From Streptomyces sp. NBC_00539 (GTDB lineage Bacteria; Actinomycetota; Actinomycetes; Streptomycetales; Streptomycetaceae): 64,000 bases of DNA. The stretch is from the NCBI RefSeq assembly GCF_036346105.1, contig NZ_CP107811.1:2238501-2302500 (forward strand), given 5' to 3'. Shown here one piece after another: positions 29,101 through 38,346 of the stretch. The stretch's first letter is position 1, and each line of letters begins with the position of its first letter. The notes below the pieces were generated by a model, which saw nothing but the letters and a program-made list of their open reading frames with translations, searched no databases and was not told the origin of the DNA. The position numbers and the translations under genes are program-made.

Positions 29101-30387
29101 ATGCGATACGGACAGGGACCGGCGGGGGCGGCGCGGGGCCGTGAGCGGGCACGAGGGTCCGGGAGGGTGCCGCCACCGCACCTGCCTTACGAGGGCCCGC
29201 GCGCCCGGCCGCGAGGAGCACTGGCGGCTTTCGCCCTGGCGGGGTGCGGGGCCCTGCTGGCGGCCGGGTGTTCACCGCCGGGCGGCTCCACCGCGCGGCC
29301 GGGCACCTCACCACCGGACGCGGCGCCCACCGCGCGGGCGACGGCGGCCTCGGGCGGCCCGTCCGGTTCCCCGCAGTCTCCGGCGCCGCCCGCGAAGGGG
29401 TCGGTGACCGTGACGGGTGAGGTCGCCAAGGGCCTGGAGTCGCCGTGGGGCGTGGCGCCATTGCCGGAGGGCGACCTGCTGGTGGCGTCGCGGGACAAAG
29501 GGACCATCAGCAGGGTGCGGGTGGGCACGGGCACGGTGACGCAGATCGGCGAGGTGCCGGGGGTGGCTCCGGGCGGCGAGGGCGGACTGCTGGGCCTGGC
29601 CCTGTCCCCCTCCTTCGCCTCGGACCATCTGGTGTACGCGTACTTCACGACCGAGTCGGACAACCGCATCGCCCGGATGCGGTACGACCCCGACCGTGCA
29701 CCCGGACAGCAATTGGGCGCTCCGGACACCATCTTGCGGGGCATCCCCAAGGGCGTCATACACAACGGCGGCCGGATCGCTTTCGGCCCGGACAAGATGC
29801 TCTACGCCGGGACCGGGGAGACGGGTGACACCGGGCTGGCGCAGGACAAGAAGTCGCTCGGCGGGAAGATCCTGCGGATGACCCCGGACGGTCAGCCGGT
29901 GCACGGCAATCCGGAGCCCGATTCCGTCGTCTACTCCTACGGCCACCGCAACGTGCAGGGACTGGCCTGGGACCAGGACAAACGGCTGTGGGCGACCGAG
30001 TTCGGGCAGCACACCTGGGACGAGCTCAATCTCATCGAGCCGGGCGGCAACTACGGCTGGCCCGAGGCCGAGGGGAAGGCGGGCAGACCCGGCCTGCGGG
30101 ATCCGGTGGCGGTGTGGAAGACGGATGAGGCCTCGCCGAGCGGGATCGCGTGGGCGCAGGGCTCGATCTGGATGGCGGCCTTGAAGGGCGAACGGCTGTG
30201 GCGGATCCCCTTGTCGGGGGCGGCCCCGGTGGCGCAGCCGGAAGCCTTCCTCCAGGGCACTTACGGCCGCCTGCGGACGGTGGTGGCCCTGGGCGGGGAC
30301 AGGTTGCTGCTGGTCACCAGTGAGACGGACGGGCGCGGGTCGCCGTCCGCCGGTGACGACAGGGTCCTGACACTGACGGTGCGGTGA
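29101..30387 (+). CDS. PQQ-dependent sugar dehydrogenase-like lipoprotein
   Basis: Exported protein of 428 residues of the soluble glucose/sorbosone dehydrogenase family, a six-bladed beta-propeller. After a long basic N-region, LAGCGALLAAGC is a lipobox with the acylated cysteine near residue 57, then a Ser/Pro/Ala-rich linker. The propeller begins about residue 110 (LESPWGVAPLPEGDLLVASR) and includes HNGGRIAFGPDKMLYAGTGE, YGHRNVQGLAWD and EPGGNYGWPEAEG, which form the PQQ/Ca site in relatives. ATG at 29101 has GGAGGGG nine bases upstream. Whether PQQ is used here is not known, and many Streptomyces homologues are uncharacterised. Confidence 0.88.
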   Translation: MRYGQGPAGAARGRERARGSGRVPPPHLPYEGPRARPRGALAAFALAGCGALLAAGCSPPGGSTARPGTSPPDAAPTARATAASGGPSGSPQSPAPPAKGSVTVTGEVAKGLESPWGVAPLPEGDLLVASRDKGTISRVRVGTGTVTQIGEVPGVAPGGEGGLLGLALSPSFASDHLVYAYFTTESDNRIARMRYDPDRAPGQQLGAPDTILRGIPKGVIHNGGRIAFGPDKMLYAGTGETGDTGLAQDKKSLGGKILRMTPDGQPVHGNPEPDSVVYSYGHRNVQGLAWDQDKRLWATEFGQHTWDELNLIEPGGNYGWPEAEGKAGRPGLRDPVAVWKTDEASPSGIAWAQGSIWMAALKGERLWRIPLSGAAPVAQPEAFLQGTYGRLRTVVALGGDRLLLVTSETDGRGSPSAGDDRVLTLTVR

Positions 30388-30406
30388 CCGCTCCCGGGGC
30401 GGTCGG

Positions 30407-30429
30407 CCCAGCCATCACGGCCGGCTGGG
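30407..30429. terminator. Weak hairpin between convergent genes
   Basis: CCCAGCC (30407-30413) pairs with GGCTGGG (30423-30429); it overlaps the 3' end of the LuxR gene. Confidence 0.4.
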
Positions 30430-33400
30430 TACCGCCGGGGCGGGCGGGGCCGGGTGGAGGGCCGGGCCGAACAGCCGCAGCCGGTGGGCGAGGGCAGCCG
30501 CCTCACCCCGGCCGGAGACGCCCAGCTTGGCCAGGATGTTCGAGACGTGCACGCTCGCCGTCTTCGGGGAGATGAACAGCTCCTCGGCGATCTGCCGGTT
30601 GGTGCTTCCCGTCGCGACCAGCCGGAGCACGTCCCGCTCCCGGCTGGTCAGGCCGAGCGTCTCGACCGGGTCCGCCTCCGGTGCGGCCGGCTGCCCGGCC
30701 GGTTCGGGGGCGGTGAGGGGGAGCCGGGCCCGCTGCGCGAGCAGCACCAGGCACTCACTCAGCCGGCGGGCGCCCAGCCGCTCGGCGGTGGCGTAGGCGT
30801 CCCGGACCAGGCACGCGGCCCGTTCGCGGTCGCAGCCGGCCGCCAGCCGGGCCTCGGCGAGCCGGTGGCGGGCGCGGGCCAGCAGGTAGGGGCGGTCCAG
30901 CGGGGCGATCGCCTGCACGACCGAGGTCCAGTCGCGGACGGTGTCCTTGCCTTCGGCCCGGCGCAGCTCGGCGCGGAGGTACTCGGCGTGGGCGGCCCAC
31001 ACCGGCACCGGGGTGGCCAGGTTCCGGGCGGCTGCGCGCAGGGCGTCCACGGCGGCGTCGCGGCCGGCGTCGGCGGCGGGCAGGCCCCGGGCGTCGGCTT
31101 CCGCGGTGGCCGCGGCGAGGAGCAGCGGCCAGGCGTAACGGTGGTGGCCGAGCGGGAAGCCCGCGGCGATCGCCTCGGCGACCTCGGTGCGCACGTCGGC
31201 GATCCGGCCCTCCCCCGCGGCCAGTCCGACGGCGAGGCGGTACAGGGGTATCCGGTGCTGGGGCTGGGTGTCGTGCGTGCCGAAATGGGCGTGGGCCGCG
31301 GCGAGCTGCGTCGCGGTCTCGCTCAGCTCGCCCCGGGCGAGGGCCAGGTAGGCCAGGCGGGCGGCGCCGGAACCGCGCGGGGCGGCGCTCTGGCCGACCC
31401 GCAGGGTGCGCCGGGCCGCCTCTGCGGCCTCGTCCCAGCGGCCCAGGCTGTAGAGGCTCTCCGCCATGTTCCCGAACATCCAGGCCTGGATGTCCAGCAT
31501 CCGGGCCCGGCCGACGAGTTCGACCCCCTGCTGGGCCAGTTCCACGGCCTCGGCGGACCTTCCCAGACTCTCCAGCTGGGAGCTGAGGTTGATGTGGGCC
31601 CGGCCCGCCAGCATGAAGTAACCGCGTGCGGTGGCCCGTTCCTTCACCTCGGCCATCACCGCGAGGCCCCGGTCGCGTTCCCCGGAGTCGGCGAGCAGGG
31701 AGCCCATGGTGATGCGGGCGTTGAGCTCGATCTCCTCGGCGCCCACCATGTGCGCGTACTCGACGGCGCGTTCGGCGGCCTCCAGGTTGCCGGGGCCGGG
31801 GTTGTGGAGCATGCCCCAGCCCGCGGCCCGGACCAGGACCTGGGCGTGGACGTGGGAGGGGGGCAGTCCCTGGACGAGCTCCTGCGCCTTGGCGAGCTCC
31901 TCCCACCCGTCGCCCCGGCCGAGGCCGGCGACCAGGGAGGAGCGCTCGGCCCAGAACCAGGCGGCCCGCAGGGGGTCCTGGTCCTCTTCGAGGAGCCTCA
32001 GCGCCATCTTGGTGATCTTGAGGGCGCGCTCGCGTTCGCCGCCGAACCGGGCCGCGACGGTCGCCTCGGCGAGCAGGTCGAGCCGGGCGAGCGCGGTGGT
32101 GGCCGGGTCGCAGCCGCACGGAGGGTACACGTCGGTGTAGTCCACCGGGCGCAGGGCGTCGCGGACCTCGGCGGGGGCGCTCTCCCACAGGTCCAGGGCG
32201 CGTTCCAGCAGCCGCAGCTGCTCCGAGTAGGCGTGCCGGCGCCGGGCGGCCACCGAGGCGGCGAGCACCGCGGGAAGCGCCTTCGCCGGATCGTTGGCGT
32301 GGTACCAGTAGGTGGCCATCCGGATGACCCGCTCCTCGGCGCGGACCAGCGAGTCGTCGGCTTCCATGGCCTCGGCGTAGCGGCGGTTGACGCGGGCCCG
32401 CTCCCCGGGCAGCAGGTCGTCGCTGACGGCTTCGCGCACCAGCGAGTGGCGGAACCGGTAGCCGTCCCCGTCGGGCGTCGCGAGCAGGATGTTGGCTCCG
32501 ACGGCGGCCCGCAGGGCCTCGATCAGCTCGTCCTCGGTGAGTCCGGCGACGGCCCGCAGCAGTGGGTACTCGACGGTGGAGCCTCCCTCGGCGACGAGGC
32601 GCACCACGCGCTGGGCGGCGTCGGGCAGCACCTCGACCCGCACGAGCAGCAGGTCGCGCAGGGATTCGGTGAGCCCGGCGTGGCAGCCGCTCGCCCGGCA
32701 GGCGACGAGCTCCTCGACGAAGAAGGCGTTGCCGTCGGAGCGTTCGAAGACGGAGTCGACGAAGCTCTCGTCGGGCTCGGTGGCGAGGATCCCGGCGAGC
32801 TGGCGGCGTACCTCCGCCCGGTTGAAGCGGGACAGCTCGATCCGCTGGACGGTACGGAGGCGGTCCAGTTCGGCGAGGAGGGGCCGCAGCGGGTGGCGGC
32901 GGTGGACGTCGTCCGCACGGTAGGTGGCGACGACGACGAGACGCCCGCTGTCCAGGGTGCGGAAGAGGTAGGCGAGGAGGTGCCGGGTGGAGGTGTCGGC
33001 CCAGTGCAGGTCCTCCAGGACGAGCACGATGGTGCGGTCCGCGGCGAGCCGCTCCAGCATCCGGGCCGTCAGCTCGAACAGCCGGGCGGTGCTCTCCTCG
33101 TCGTGCGGGCCGCGGGGGGTGTCGCCGAGTTCGGGGAGGATCCGGGCCAGTTCGTCCTGCTGGCCGGCGGCCGCGGCGGTCAGCTCGTCGGGGAGCCGGC
33201 GGTGCAGACTGCGCAGGGCGGTCGAGAAGGGGGCGAAGGGCAGCCCCTCCGCCCCGATCTCGACGCAGCCTCCGACGGCCACCACGGCCCCTCGGCGGGC
33301 GGCCGTGTCGAGGAACTCCTCGGTGAGGCGGGTCTTGCCGACCCCCGCCTCTCCGCCGATGAGCAGGGCTTGCGGCTCGTTTCCGGCGGCGCGCGTCAAA

Positions 33401-33528
33401 GCGTCGACGAGTGCGGCCAGTTCATCGGCTCGGCCGACGAACACCGGGCTGACAGATCTGGTCTCCACGGCGTCGAGCATCGCACAGGGGTGCTGCCCTG
33501 CGGCACTCGTTATCGGTGCGCTCGTCAT
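30415..33528 (-). CDS. Large ATP-binding LuxR-family regulator (LAL type)
   Basis: Regulator of 1037 residues. An AAA/NACHT-like ATPase occupies the N-terminal part: Walker A GGEAGVGKTRL (about 58-68) and Walker B VLVLEDLHWAD (about 167-177). A long helical TPR-like region (about 400-930) probably senses a ligand or partner. The C-terminal LuxR helix-turn-helix is LTSRERDVLRLVATGSTNRQ followed by ISPKTASVHVSNIL. ATG at 33528 begins MTSAPIT; an internal ATG (MLDAVETRS) is another option. The small gene at 33561 lies just upstream on the same strand. Target genes unknown; relatives act as pathway activators. Confidence 0.92.
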   Translation of the reverse strand: MTSAPITSAAGQHPCAMLDAVETRSVSPVFVGRADELAALVDALTRAAGNEPQALLIGGEAGVGKTRLTEEFLDTAARRGAVVAVGGCVEIGAEGLPFAPFSTALRSLHRRLPDELTAAAAGQQDELARILPELGDTPRGPHDEESTARLFELTARMLERLAADRTIVLVLEDLHWADTSTRHLLAYLFRTLDSGRLVVVATYRADDVHRRHPLRPLLAELDRLRTVQRIELSRFNRAEVRRQLAGILATEPDESFVDSVFERSDGNAFFVEELVACRASGCHAGLTESLRDLLLVRVEVLPDAAQRVVRLVAEGGSTVEYPLLRAVAGLTEDELIEALRAAVGANILLATPDGDGYRFRHSLVREAVSDDLLPGERARVNRRYAEAMEADDSLVRAEERVIRMATYWYHANDPAKALPAVLAASVAARRRHAYSEQLRLLERALDLWESAPAEVRDALRPVDYTDVYPPCGCDPATTALARLDLLAEATVAARFGGERERALKITKMALRLLEEDQDPLRAAWFWAERSSLVAGLGRGDGWEELAKAQELVQGLPPSHVHAQVLVRAAGWGMLHNPGPGNLEAAERAVEYAHMVGAEEIELNARITMGSLLADSGERDRGLAVMAEVKERATARGYFMLAGRAHINLSSQLESLGRSAEAVELAQQGVELVGRARMLDIQAWMFGNMAESLYSLGRWDEAAEAARRTLRVGQSAAPRGSGAARLAYLALARGELSETATQLAAAHAHFGTHDTQPQHRIPLYRLAVGLAAGEGRIADVRTEVAEAIAAGFPLGHHRYAWPLLLAAATAEADARGLPAADAGRDAAVDALRAAARNLATPVPVWAAHAEYLRAELRRAEGKDTVRDWTSVVQAIAPLDRPYLLARARHRLAEARLAAGCDRERAACLVRDAYATAERLGARRLSECLVLLAQRARLPLTAPEPAGQPAAPEADPVETLGLTSRERDVLRLVATGSTNRQIAEELFISPKTASVHVSNILAKLGVSGRGEAAALAHRLRLFGPALHPAPPAPAVPSRP

Positions 33529-33560
33529 GTCGGGTCAGTGGAGCCGGTGTGCGGGGCGGT

Positions 33561-33734
33561 TCACGCGGCCGGTGTGAAGCGGCTGCGTTGGCTCGTCACC
33601 ACCGTCCCTCCGGATTCCCGGCTCCGTGAGGAGGCGGCGCGGCGCGCCTTCCTGGCCTCGCGGACCAGCCGGTAGTTGTCGGCCTCGCGGATGAGGTCGG
33701 CGCGGCGGGCGGTGGCGATCTCGTAGGCGAACAT
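33561..33734 (-). CDS. Small conserved basic protein (57 aa)
   Basis: A 57-codon gene starting at ATG 33734 with GGGAG six bases upstream. The product begins MFAYEIATARRADLIREADN and continues YRLVREARKARRAASS: one long amphipathic, Arg-rich helix (about 4-35) and a flexible tail ending FTPAA. No membrane segment. I recall similar small Streptomyces proteins of unknown function. It is 32 bases upstream of the LuxR gene on the same strand and could be co-transcribed with it. Confidence 0.75.
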   Translation of the reverse strand: MFAYEIATARRADLIREADNYRLVREARKARRAASSRSRESGGTVVTSQRSRFTPAA

Positions 33735-33981
33735 CTCGTACTCCCTGGTTGCGTTTCTCGGGCACCTCGTTCGGTGTGGTCCAAGATTCGCGTCCCAGGG
33801 GGTACCAGCGCATCGGGCGCATGCCGCATCTGTACGGGCCGGGGTGCCTTAGGCGGGGGCCGTGGATGCCTGAGGCGGGGTGCGGAAGGGGTGAGGGGGC
33901 TCTAAGACGGTGCCTAGTCCCCCGCTCCCGGCGGTGTTCTCGGGTCCGGGCAGGACCTGGGCCGCCTCCTGCGGAGACGGC

Positions 33982-34617
33982 CTAGCCGACGGGCTGGGCG
34001 GGGGCCGTCGGGACGGGGAGGAGGACGTCGAAGTACATGAGCGCGAAGAGCACGATCCCGAGGGCGGCGAGGGCGACGGCCGCCCAGGCGACGGACCTGA
34101 CCCAGGTGGGGAGGGTACGGCCGGGGGCGCCGAACGCCGGGCGGGCCAGGACGAAGACGGCCACGAGGAGCGCGATGGTGGCGAGGACGCCGTTGACGAG
34201 CGCGGTCGCGTGCCACGGTGAGCTGTAGAGCGCGGCGATCTTCTCGTTGTTGTCGGCCCCGGCGCTCAGGTCGAGCTGGTTCGCCAGGTTCTCGCGCTCG
34301 GCGGCGACGCGGGAGACCCAGCTGCCGGAGAGGGCGACGGTGCCGAGCGCTGCGGCGACGACGGCGCTCGCGGCCGCTCCGACGCCGCCGGTGCGCTCCT
34401 CGGACGAGTCCGTTCCGCCGGCCGCGTGCGCCTCGTCGGTCTCGTCCACCGCGTCCGTCTCGTCATCGGTCTCGTCCACCGCGTCCGTCTCGTCCGCCTC
34501 GGCGGCGACGTCCTTGTCCAGGACGACGGGCTCGCCGGCCGTGGTGTCGGCCGCCGTCACGTCCTCGGGGGTCTCGGTGGCGGCGTCGGCGGGGGCGGGG
34601 GTCTTGGTGGTCTCCAT
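33982..34617 (-). CDS. Membrane protein with acidic repeat N-terminus
   Basis: Protein of 211 residues, function unknown. Residues 1-85 are very acidic and low complexity and contain a duplicated DETDAVDETD unit. Two clear hydrophobic helices follow (about 140-165, ALVNGVLATIALLVAVFVLA, and 180-205, AWAAVALAALGIVLFALMYF), with a weaker one near 85-105. The acidic part is probably cytoplasmic. ATG at 34617 (METTKTPAP) is chosen by composition; the ribosome site is weak. Related two-helix proteins occur widely in Streptomyces without assigned roles. Confidence 0.75.
   Translation of the reverse strand: METTKTPAPADAATETPEDVTAADTTAGEPVVLDKDVAAEADETDAVDETDDETDAVDETDEAHAAGGTDSSEERTGGVGAAASAVVAAALGTVALSGSWVSRVAAERENLANQLDLSAGADNNEKIAALYSSPWHATALVNGVLATIALLVAVFVLARPAFGAPGRTLPTWVRSVAWAAVALAALGIVLFALMYFDVLLPVPTAPAQPVG
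34436..34494. repeat. 29-bp direct repeat inside a coding region
   Basis: TCGGTCTCGTCCACCGCGTC plus nine more bases occurs at 34436-34464 and again at 34466-34494, a 30-bp period that keeps frame and encodes DETDAVDETD twice. Confidence 0.85.
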
Positions 34618-34704
34618 GCGGGGCACCGTAGGCGGCGTTTCTGAGAGGTTCCTGAGAACCACCGCTCCGCATCGGCCCAGGTGGGCGCCCGCGGCGGGGC
34701 GCGG

Positions 34705-35259
34705 CTAGCGCCCGGCGGTTTCCGGCCACTCGGAGGCCAGCACCGCCCAGATCTCGGTGTCCTGACGGACGCCCCGGTGCGGGTAGCTCTCCCGCAGCAC
34801 CGCCTCCCGCCGCATCCCGAGGCGCTCGGCCACGGCGAGGCTCTTGTGGTTGGCGGCGGAGGCCCGCCACTCCACACGGTGCATGCCGCGTTCCCGGAAG
34901 GCCCAGTCGATCAGGATCCGGCAGGCCGCCGTGACCAGGCCCCGGCCGGCCGCGGCGGGCTCCAGCCAGCAGCCGGCCTCACAGTTCCCGGTCTCCGTCT
35001 CGAAGATCCGGAAGAGGACCCCGCCCACGAGCTTCCCGTCGACCCGGATCCCGTAGAGCCGTCCGCCGTCGGCCGCCGTCTTCTGCGCGTAGCCGGACAG
35101 GAAGGCGCGTGCCGAGTCGATGTCGGTGACGAAGTCGGCGAGCTTGATGTGCTCACCGATGTACTCGCGGCCGCGGTCCATGTGCGCGAGGAACTCCTCG
35201 GCGTGCCAGGTCTCCAGCGGGAACAGCTGGGCGTCGGCGGCGAGGTCTATCGAGAACAT
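34705..35259 (-). CDS. GNAT acetyltransferase, RimJ/RimL type
   Basis: Acetyl-CoA-dependent N-acetyltransferase of 184 residues. The N-terminal LFPLETWHAEEFLAHMDRGR and LADFVTDIDSARAFL match the RimJ/RimL group. The acetyl-CoA-binding part is LEPAAAGRGLVTAACRILIDWAF, followed by HRVEWRASAANHKSLAVAER and a LRESYPHRG block. ATG at 35259 after AAGGAAG. Relatives modify ribosomal protein N-termini or small molecules; the target here is unknown. It lies 75 bases downstream of the broken MMPL gene. Confidence 0.88.
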   Translation of the reverse strand: MFSIDLAADAQLFPLETWHAEEFLAHMDRGREYIGEHIKLADFVTDIDSARAFLSGYAQKTAADGGRLYGIRVDGKLVGGVLFRIFETETGNCEAGCWLEPAAAGRGLVTAACRILIDWAFRERGMHRVEWRASAANHKSLAVAERLGMRREAVLRESYPHRGVRQDTEIWAVLASEWPETAGR

Positions 35260-35334
35260 GGGGCTCTTCCTTCGGATCGGTCGGACCGGTCGGGCGGTCG
35301 GTCGGCCCGGTCGGCCCGGTCGGTCGACCCGGGG

Positions 35335-37614
35335 TCACCGGGACGCGGTCGCGATGTCGGCGGCGGAGGGGGTGCCGGTACCGCCCCGCCGCGCCGGAAG
35401 TGTCGCACGGCCGCGGCATTCGGGCGGCTCGATGCTGAGGCGCGGCAGCCGGCGGTCCAGCCACGCGGGCAGCCACCAGTTGGCGCCGCCGAGCATGTGC
35501 ATGAGCGCGGGGACCAGCAGCGTCCGCAGGACGAAGGCGTCGAGCGCGACGGCGGACGCGAGGGCGATCCCGAACATCGCGATGAGCCGGTCGCCACTGA
35601 GGACGAACGCCAGGAAGACGGAGATCATGATGACGGCAGCCGAGTTGATCACCCGGCTGGTCTCCGCGAGTCCCACGCGTACGGCGCGGCGGTTGTCGCC
35701 GGTCTCCAGCCACTCCTCGTACATCCGGCTCACCAGGAAGACCTGGTAGTCCATGGAGAGCCCGAAGAGCACCGACACCATGATCACGGGGAGGAACGGC
35801 TCGATCGGGCCCGCCCGGCCCAGGCCGAGAAGCTCGCTGCCGTAGCCCCACTGGAAGACGCCGACGACGATGCCGAAGGAGGAGACGACGGCCGCGACGT
35901 TCATGGCGGCGGCCTTGACCGGGATCCCGACGGACCGGAAGGCCAGCAGGAGCAGTACGCAGCCCAGGGCGATGACCACTGCGACGAAGAGCGGCAGTTT
36001 TCCGATGATCACCTCGGCGAAGTCGTCGAAGGAAGCGGTCACCCCGCCGACGTGGGCCTCCATCGAACTGCCCCGGGCGGCACGCGGTATGACGTCCTGG
36101 CGCAGCCTGTCGACCAGGGCGCTGGTGGCTCGGGACTGGGGCGCGGAGTCCGGTACGACGGTCAGGACGGCGGTGTCACCGCTCCGGTTGAACACGGGCG
36201 GGGCGGCGGAGGCCACGCCCTTCGTGGTGCGCAGCGCGTCGGCGAGCCGGTCCACGGCGATCCGGTCGCCGGCGCCGTCGAGCCGGGCGACGACGGTGAG
36301 CGGCCCGTTGGTCCCGGGACCGAAGCCCGGGGCGGGCGACGCGGGCGCCGCTTCCCGCGCGGGGCTCCCGGCCAGCAGGTCGTAGGCCTTGCGGGTGGTG
36401 GAGGTCGCCGGGTCGTTGCCCTGGTCGGAGGTGCCGAGGTGCAAGGAGGCGGTGGGCAGCGCCAGCACCACCATCACGGCCGCGGCGACGAGTCCGAGCA
36501 GCTTGGGGTGCCGTTCCACGAAAGCGGACCACCGGGCGGCGAAACCGCCGGCCGCCCCGGGCCGCGGCCCCTCCAGCGCCAGCCTGCGGCGCTCGCGGCG
36601 CGAGAGGGCGCGCGGGCCGATGACCGACAGGAGGGCGGGGAGCAGCGTGAGCGACGCGGCCACGGTGAGGAGCACCGTGAGGGAGGCCGCGATCGCGACG
36701 CCGTCGAGGAAGTCGAGCCGCAGCACGAGCATGCCGAGCAGCGCGATGCAGACGGTGGCCCCGGCGAAGACCACGGCCCGGCCGGTGGTGGCGACCGCGT
36801 GCGCGGCCGCGTCCTCCACGGGCAGGCCGCGGCCGAGGCCCTTGCGGTGCCGGGTGACGATGAACAGTGCGTAGTCGATGCCGACTCCCAGGCCCACGAG
36901 CGTGCCCAGCATCGGGGCGAAGTCGGCCACGGCCATGGCGTGCCCGAGAAGGGTGGTGGCGAAGTAGGCGGTGCCCACGCCGACCAGGGCGGTGGCGATG
37001 GGCAGCAGGCTCGCTGCGAGGGAGCCGAAGGCGAGGAAGAGGACGACGGCCGCGATGCCCACGCCGACGGCCTCGGCGTAGTGGGCGCCGGGCGCCTAAG
37101 TCAGGGCGATGGCGCGGCCGCCGAGTTCCACCTGGAGCCCGTCCGTCTCCGTGGCCGGGTTCTTGGCCGCGCGGACGACGGCCTCGGCCTGGGACTTGGG
37201 TACGGAGTCGGCCTGGAGGTCGAAGGTGACGACGGCGTAGGCGGTGCGCCCGTCGGGGCTGATCTGCGCGGCCTGCCCGGGGTGGGAGCCGTAGGGGCTG
37301 CTGACCGATCCGACGCCCGGCAGGTGCGAGACCGCCTCCAGCGCCGCCGTCATCCGCCGCTCGACGGCGGGGCTGCGGGCCGTCTGGTGGCCGGGGGTCC
37401 GCCAGACGATGGTGTCGGTGTCACCGCCCTGGCCGTGGAAGCCCTCGCGCAGGAGGGCGGTGGCCCGGCCGGACTCGGTCCCGGGGACCTCGTAGTCGTC
37501 GGAGAACGCCGATCCGGCGGCTCCGGCGGCGATCGCCGTCCCGACGAGGGCGAGCAGCCAGATCAGGACGGTGGCCAGGCGGTGCCGGACGCACCACCGT
37601 GCGAGTGCTGCCAA
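35335..37614 (-). pseudogene. MMPL/RND-type membrane transporter, broken by an in-frame TAG
   Basis: Two pieces in the same frame, 37096-37614 (172 aa) and about 35335-37062 (575 aa), together match one MMPL lipid or drug exporter of about 759 residues. TAG at 37098-37096 interrupts the sequence after GGRAIALT, and eleven sense codons later the conserved membrane part resumes. Relatives have Glu there, so one G-to-T change (GAG to TAG) explains it. Everything else is intact: TMS1 and periplasmic domain, GIDYALFIVTRHR, a second periplasmic domain, and GLSMDYQVFLVSR. The second piece could start at GTG 37062 but lacks the first helix. Recent decay, a real null allele or a sequence error are the options. 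Confidence 0.85.
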
Positions 37615-37695
37615 CGGACGTGCTCCCTGTGGTTCGGATCTTCACGGGAGACAGCCCGTCGCAAAGAACGCCTGAACGCGTGAAGGCCCGGCCGG

Positions 37696-37743
37696 GGTTC
37701 CGGGCTTCGCCGGTTCCGGGTTTCGCCGGTTCCGGGTTTCGCC
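37696..37743. repeat. Three tandem 16-bp repeats
   Basis: GGTTCCGGGYTTCGCC is repeated three times without gaps in the region upstream of the MMPL gene and downstream of the cupin gene. The first copy differs by one base. Confidence 0.8.
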
Positions 37744-37761
37744 AGCGCGTACGCCGGGGCC

Positions 37762-38280
37762 CTACGGTCCACCTTCAAGGATCGCAGCGGTTCGTGATCG
37801 TTGGTCCCTTTCGTGCGCATCGTCACAAGCAGCCGGTTCCGGAGCCGGGACCCGATGCGGGGCCGTCTCCTCCGGCAGGCCCGGCGACGGCGCTTCGGCC
37901 CGGTACCCGGGGACCGAGGGCCAGCGGACCGTGAGGACCACCGTGTCCTCTTCCGCGTACCAGGAGTGGTCGACGCCGCGACCCCAGACGACGTAGTCGC
38001 CCTGTTCGGCGAGGACGACGCTGCGGCCGGGGAACTCCAGCCGGAACCGCCCGCTGATCAGCACCTGGAGCGCGGTGCGCTCCTCTCCGGTGACCCACTG
38101 CGCCCGCTCGTCGCCCTTGGGGTGGACGCCCCACTTGATCTCCACGTCCTCGCTGTGGCGGGGATCGCCGGGCGCCTTGAAGTGCCCGAGGAGCCAGCCG
38201 CGGTCGGCGGCGGCATCGGGAGCCGCCTTGCCGGTGTAGACGGCCGGGGCGGGAGCGGGGGGCGTCGAGTGGTCGTTCAC
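37762..38280 (-). CDS. Cupin-domain protein
   Basis: Protein of 172 residues with a single beta-barrel cupin (about 40-125): VEIKWGVHPKGDERAQWVTG, ALQVLISGRFRLEFPG, GDYVVWGRGVDHSW and VLTVRWPSVPG. A His/Glu metal site is only partly present. The C-terminal 40 residues are polar and probably disordered. GTG at 38280 gives MNDHSTPPAPAP. Some database relatives are labelled signal peptidase I, but no serine/lysine dyad or membrane anchor is visible. Function unknown. It is divergent from the acetyltransferase at 38347. Confidence 0.8.
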   Translation of the reverse strand: MNDHSTPPAPAPAVYTGKAAPDAAADRGWLLGHFKAPGDPRHSEDVEIKWGVHPKGDERAQWVTGEERTALQVLISGRFRLEFPGRSVVLAEQGDYVVWGRGVDHSWYAEEDTVVLTVRWPSVPGYRAEAPSPGLPEETAPHRVPAPEPAACDDAHERDQRSRTAAILEGGP

Positions 38281-38346
38281 GGGGCGAGGCTAATGCAGTT
38301 GTGCGGGGCGGCCGGCCAGTGGTGGGCTGGGCGGATGGAGACTGCG

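Noticed and set aside
30454-33675. 1073-codon + strand frame opposite the LuxR gene
   Set aside because: Mirror of the coding frame of the regulator, Gly/Val/Ala-rich without motifs.
37096-37098. Recoded amber codon in the MMPL gene
   Set aside because: The stop is TAG, not the UGA used for selenocysteine, and pyrrolysine is not expected here. A point mutation from GAG is simpler.
37762-38280. Signal peptidase I
   Set aside because: The name seen on some relatives does not fit: there is no membrane anchor and no Ser/Lys dyad; the fold is a cupin.
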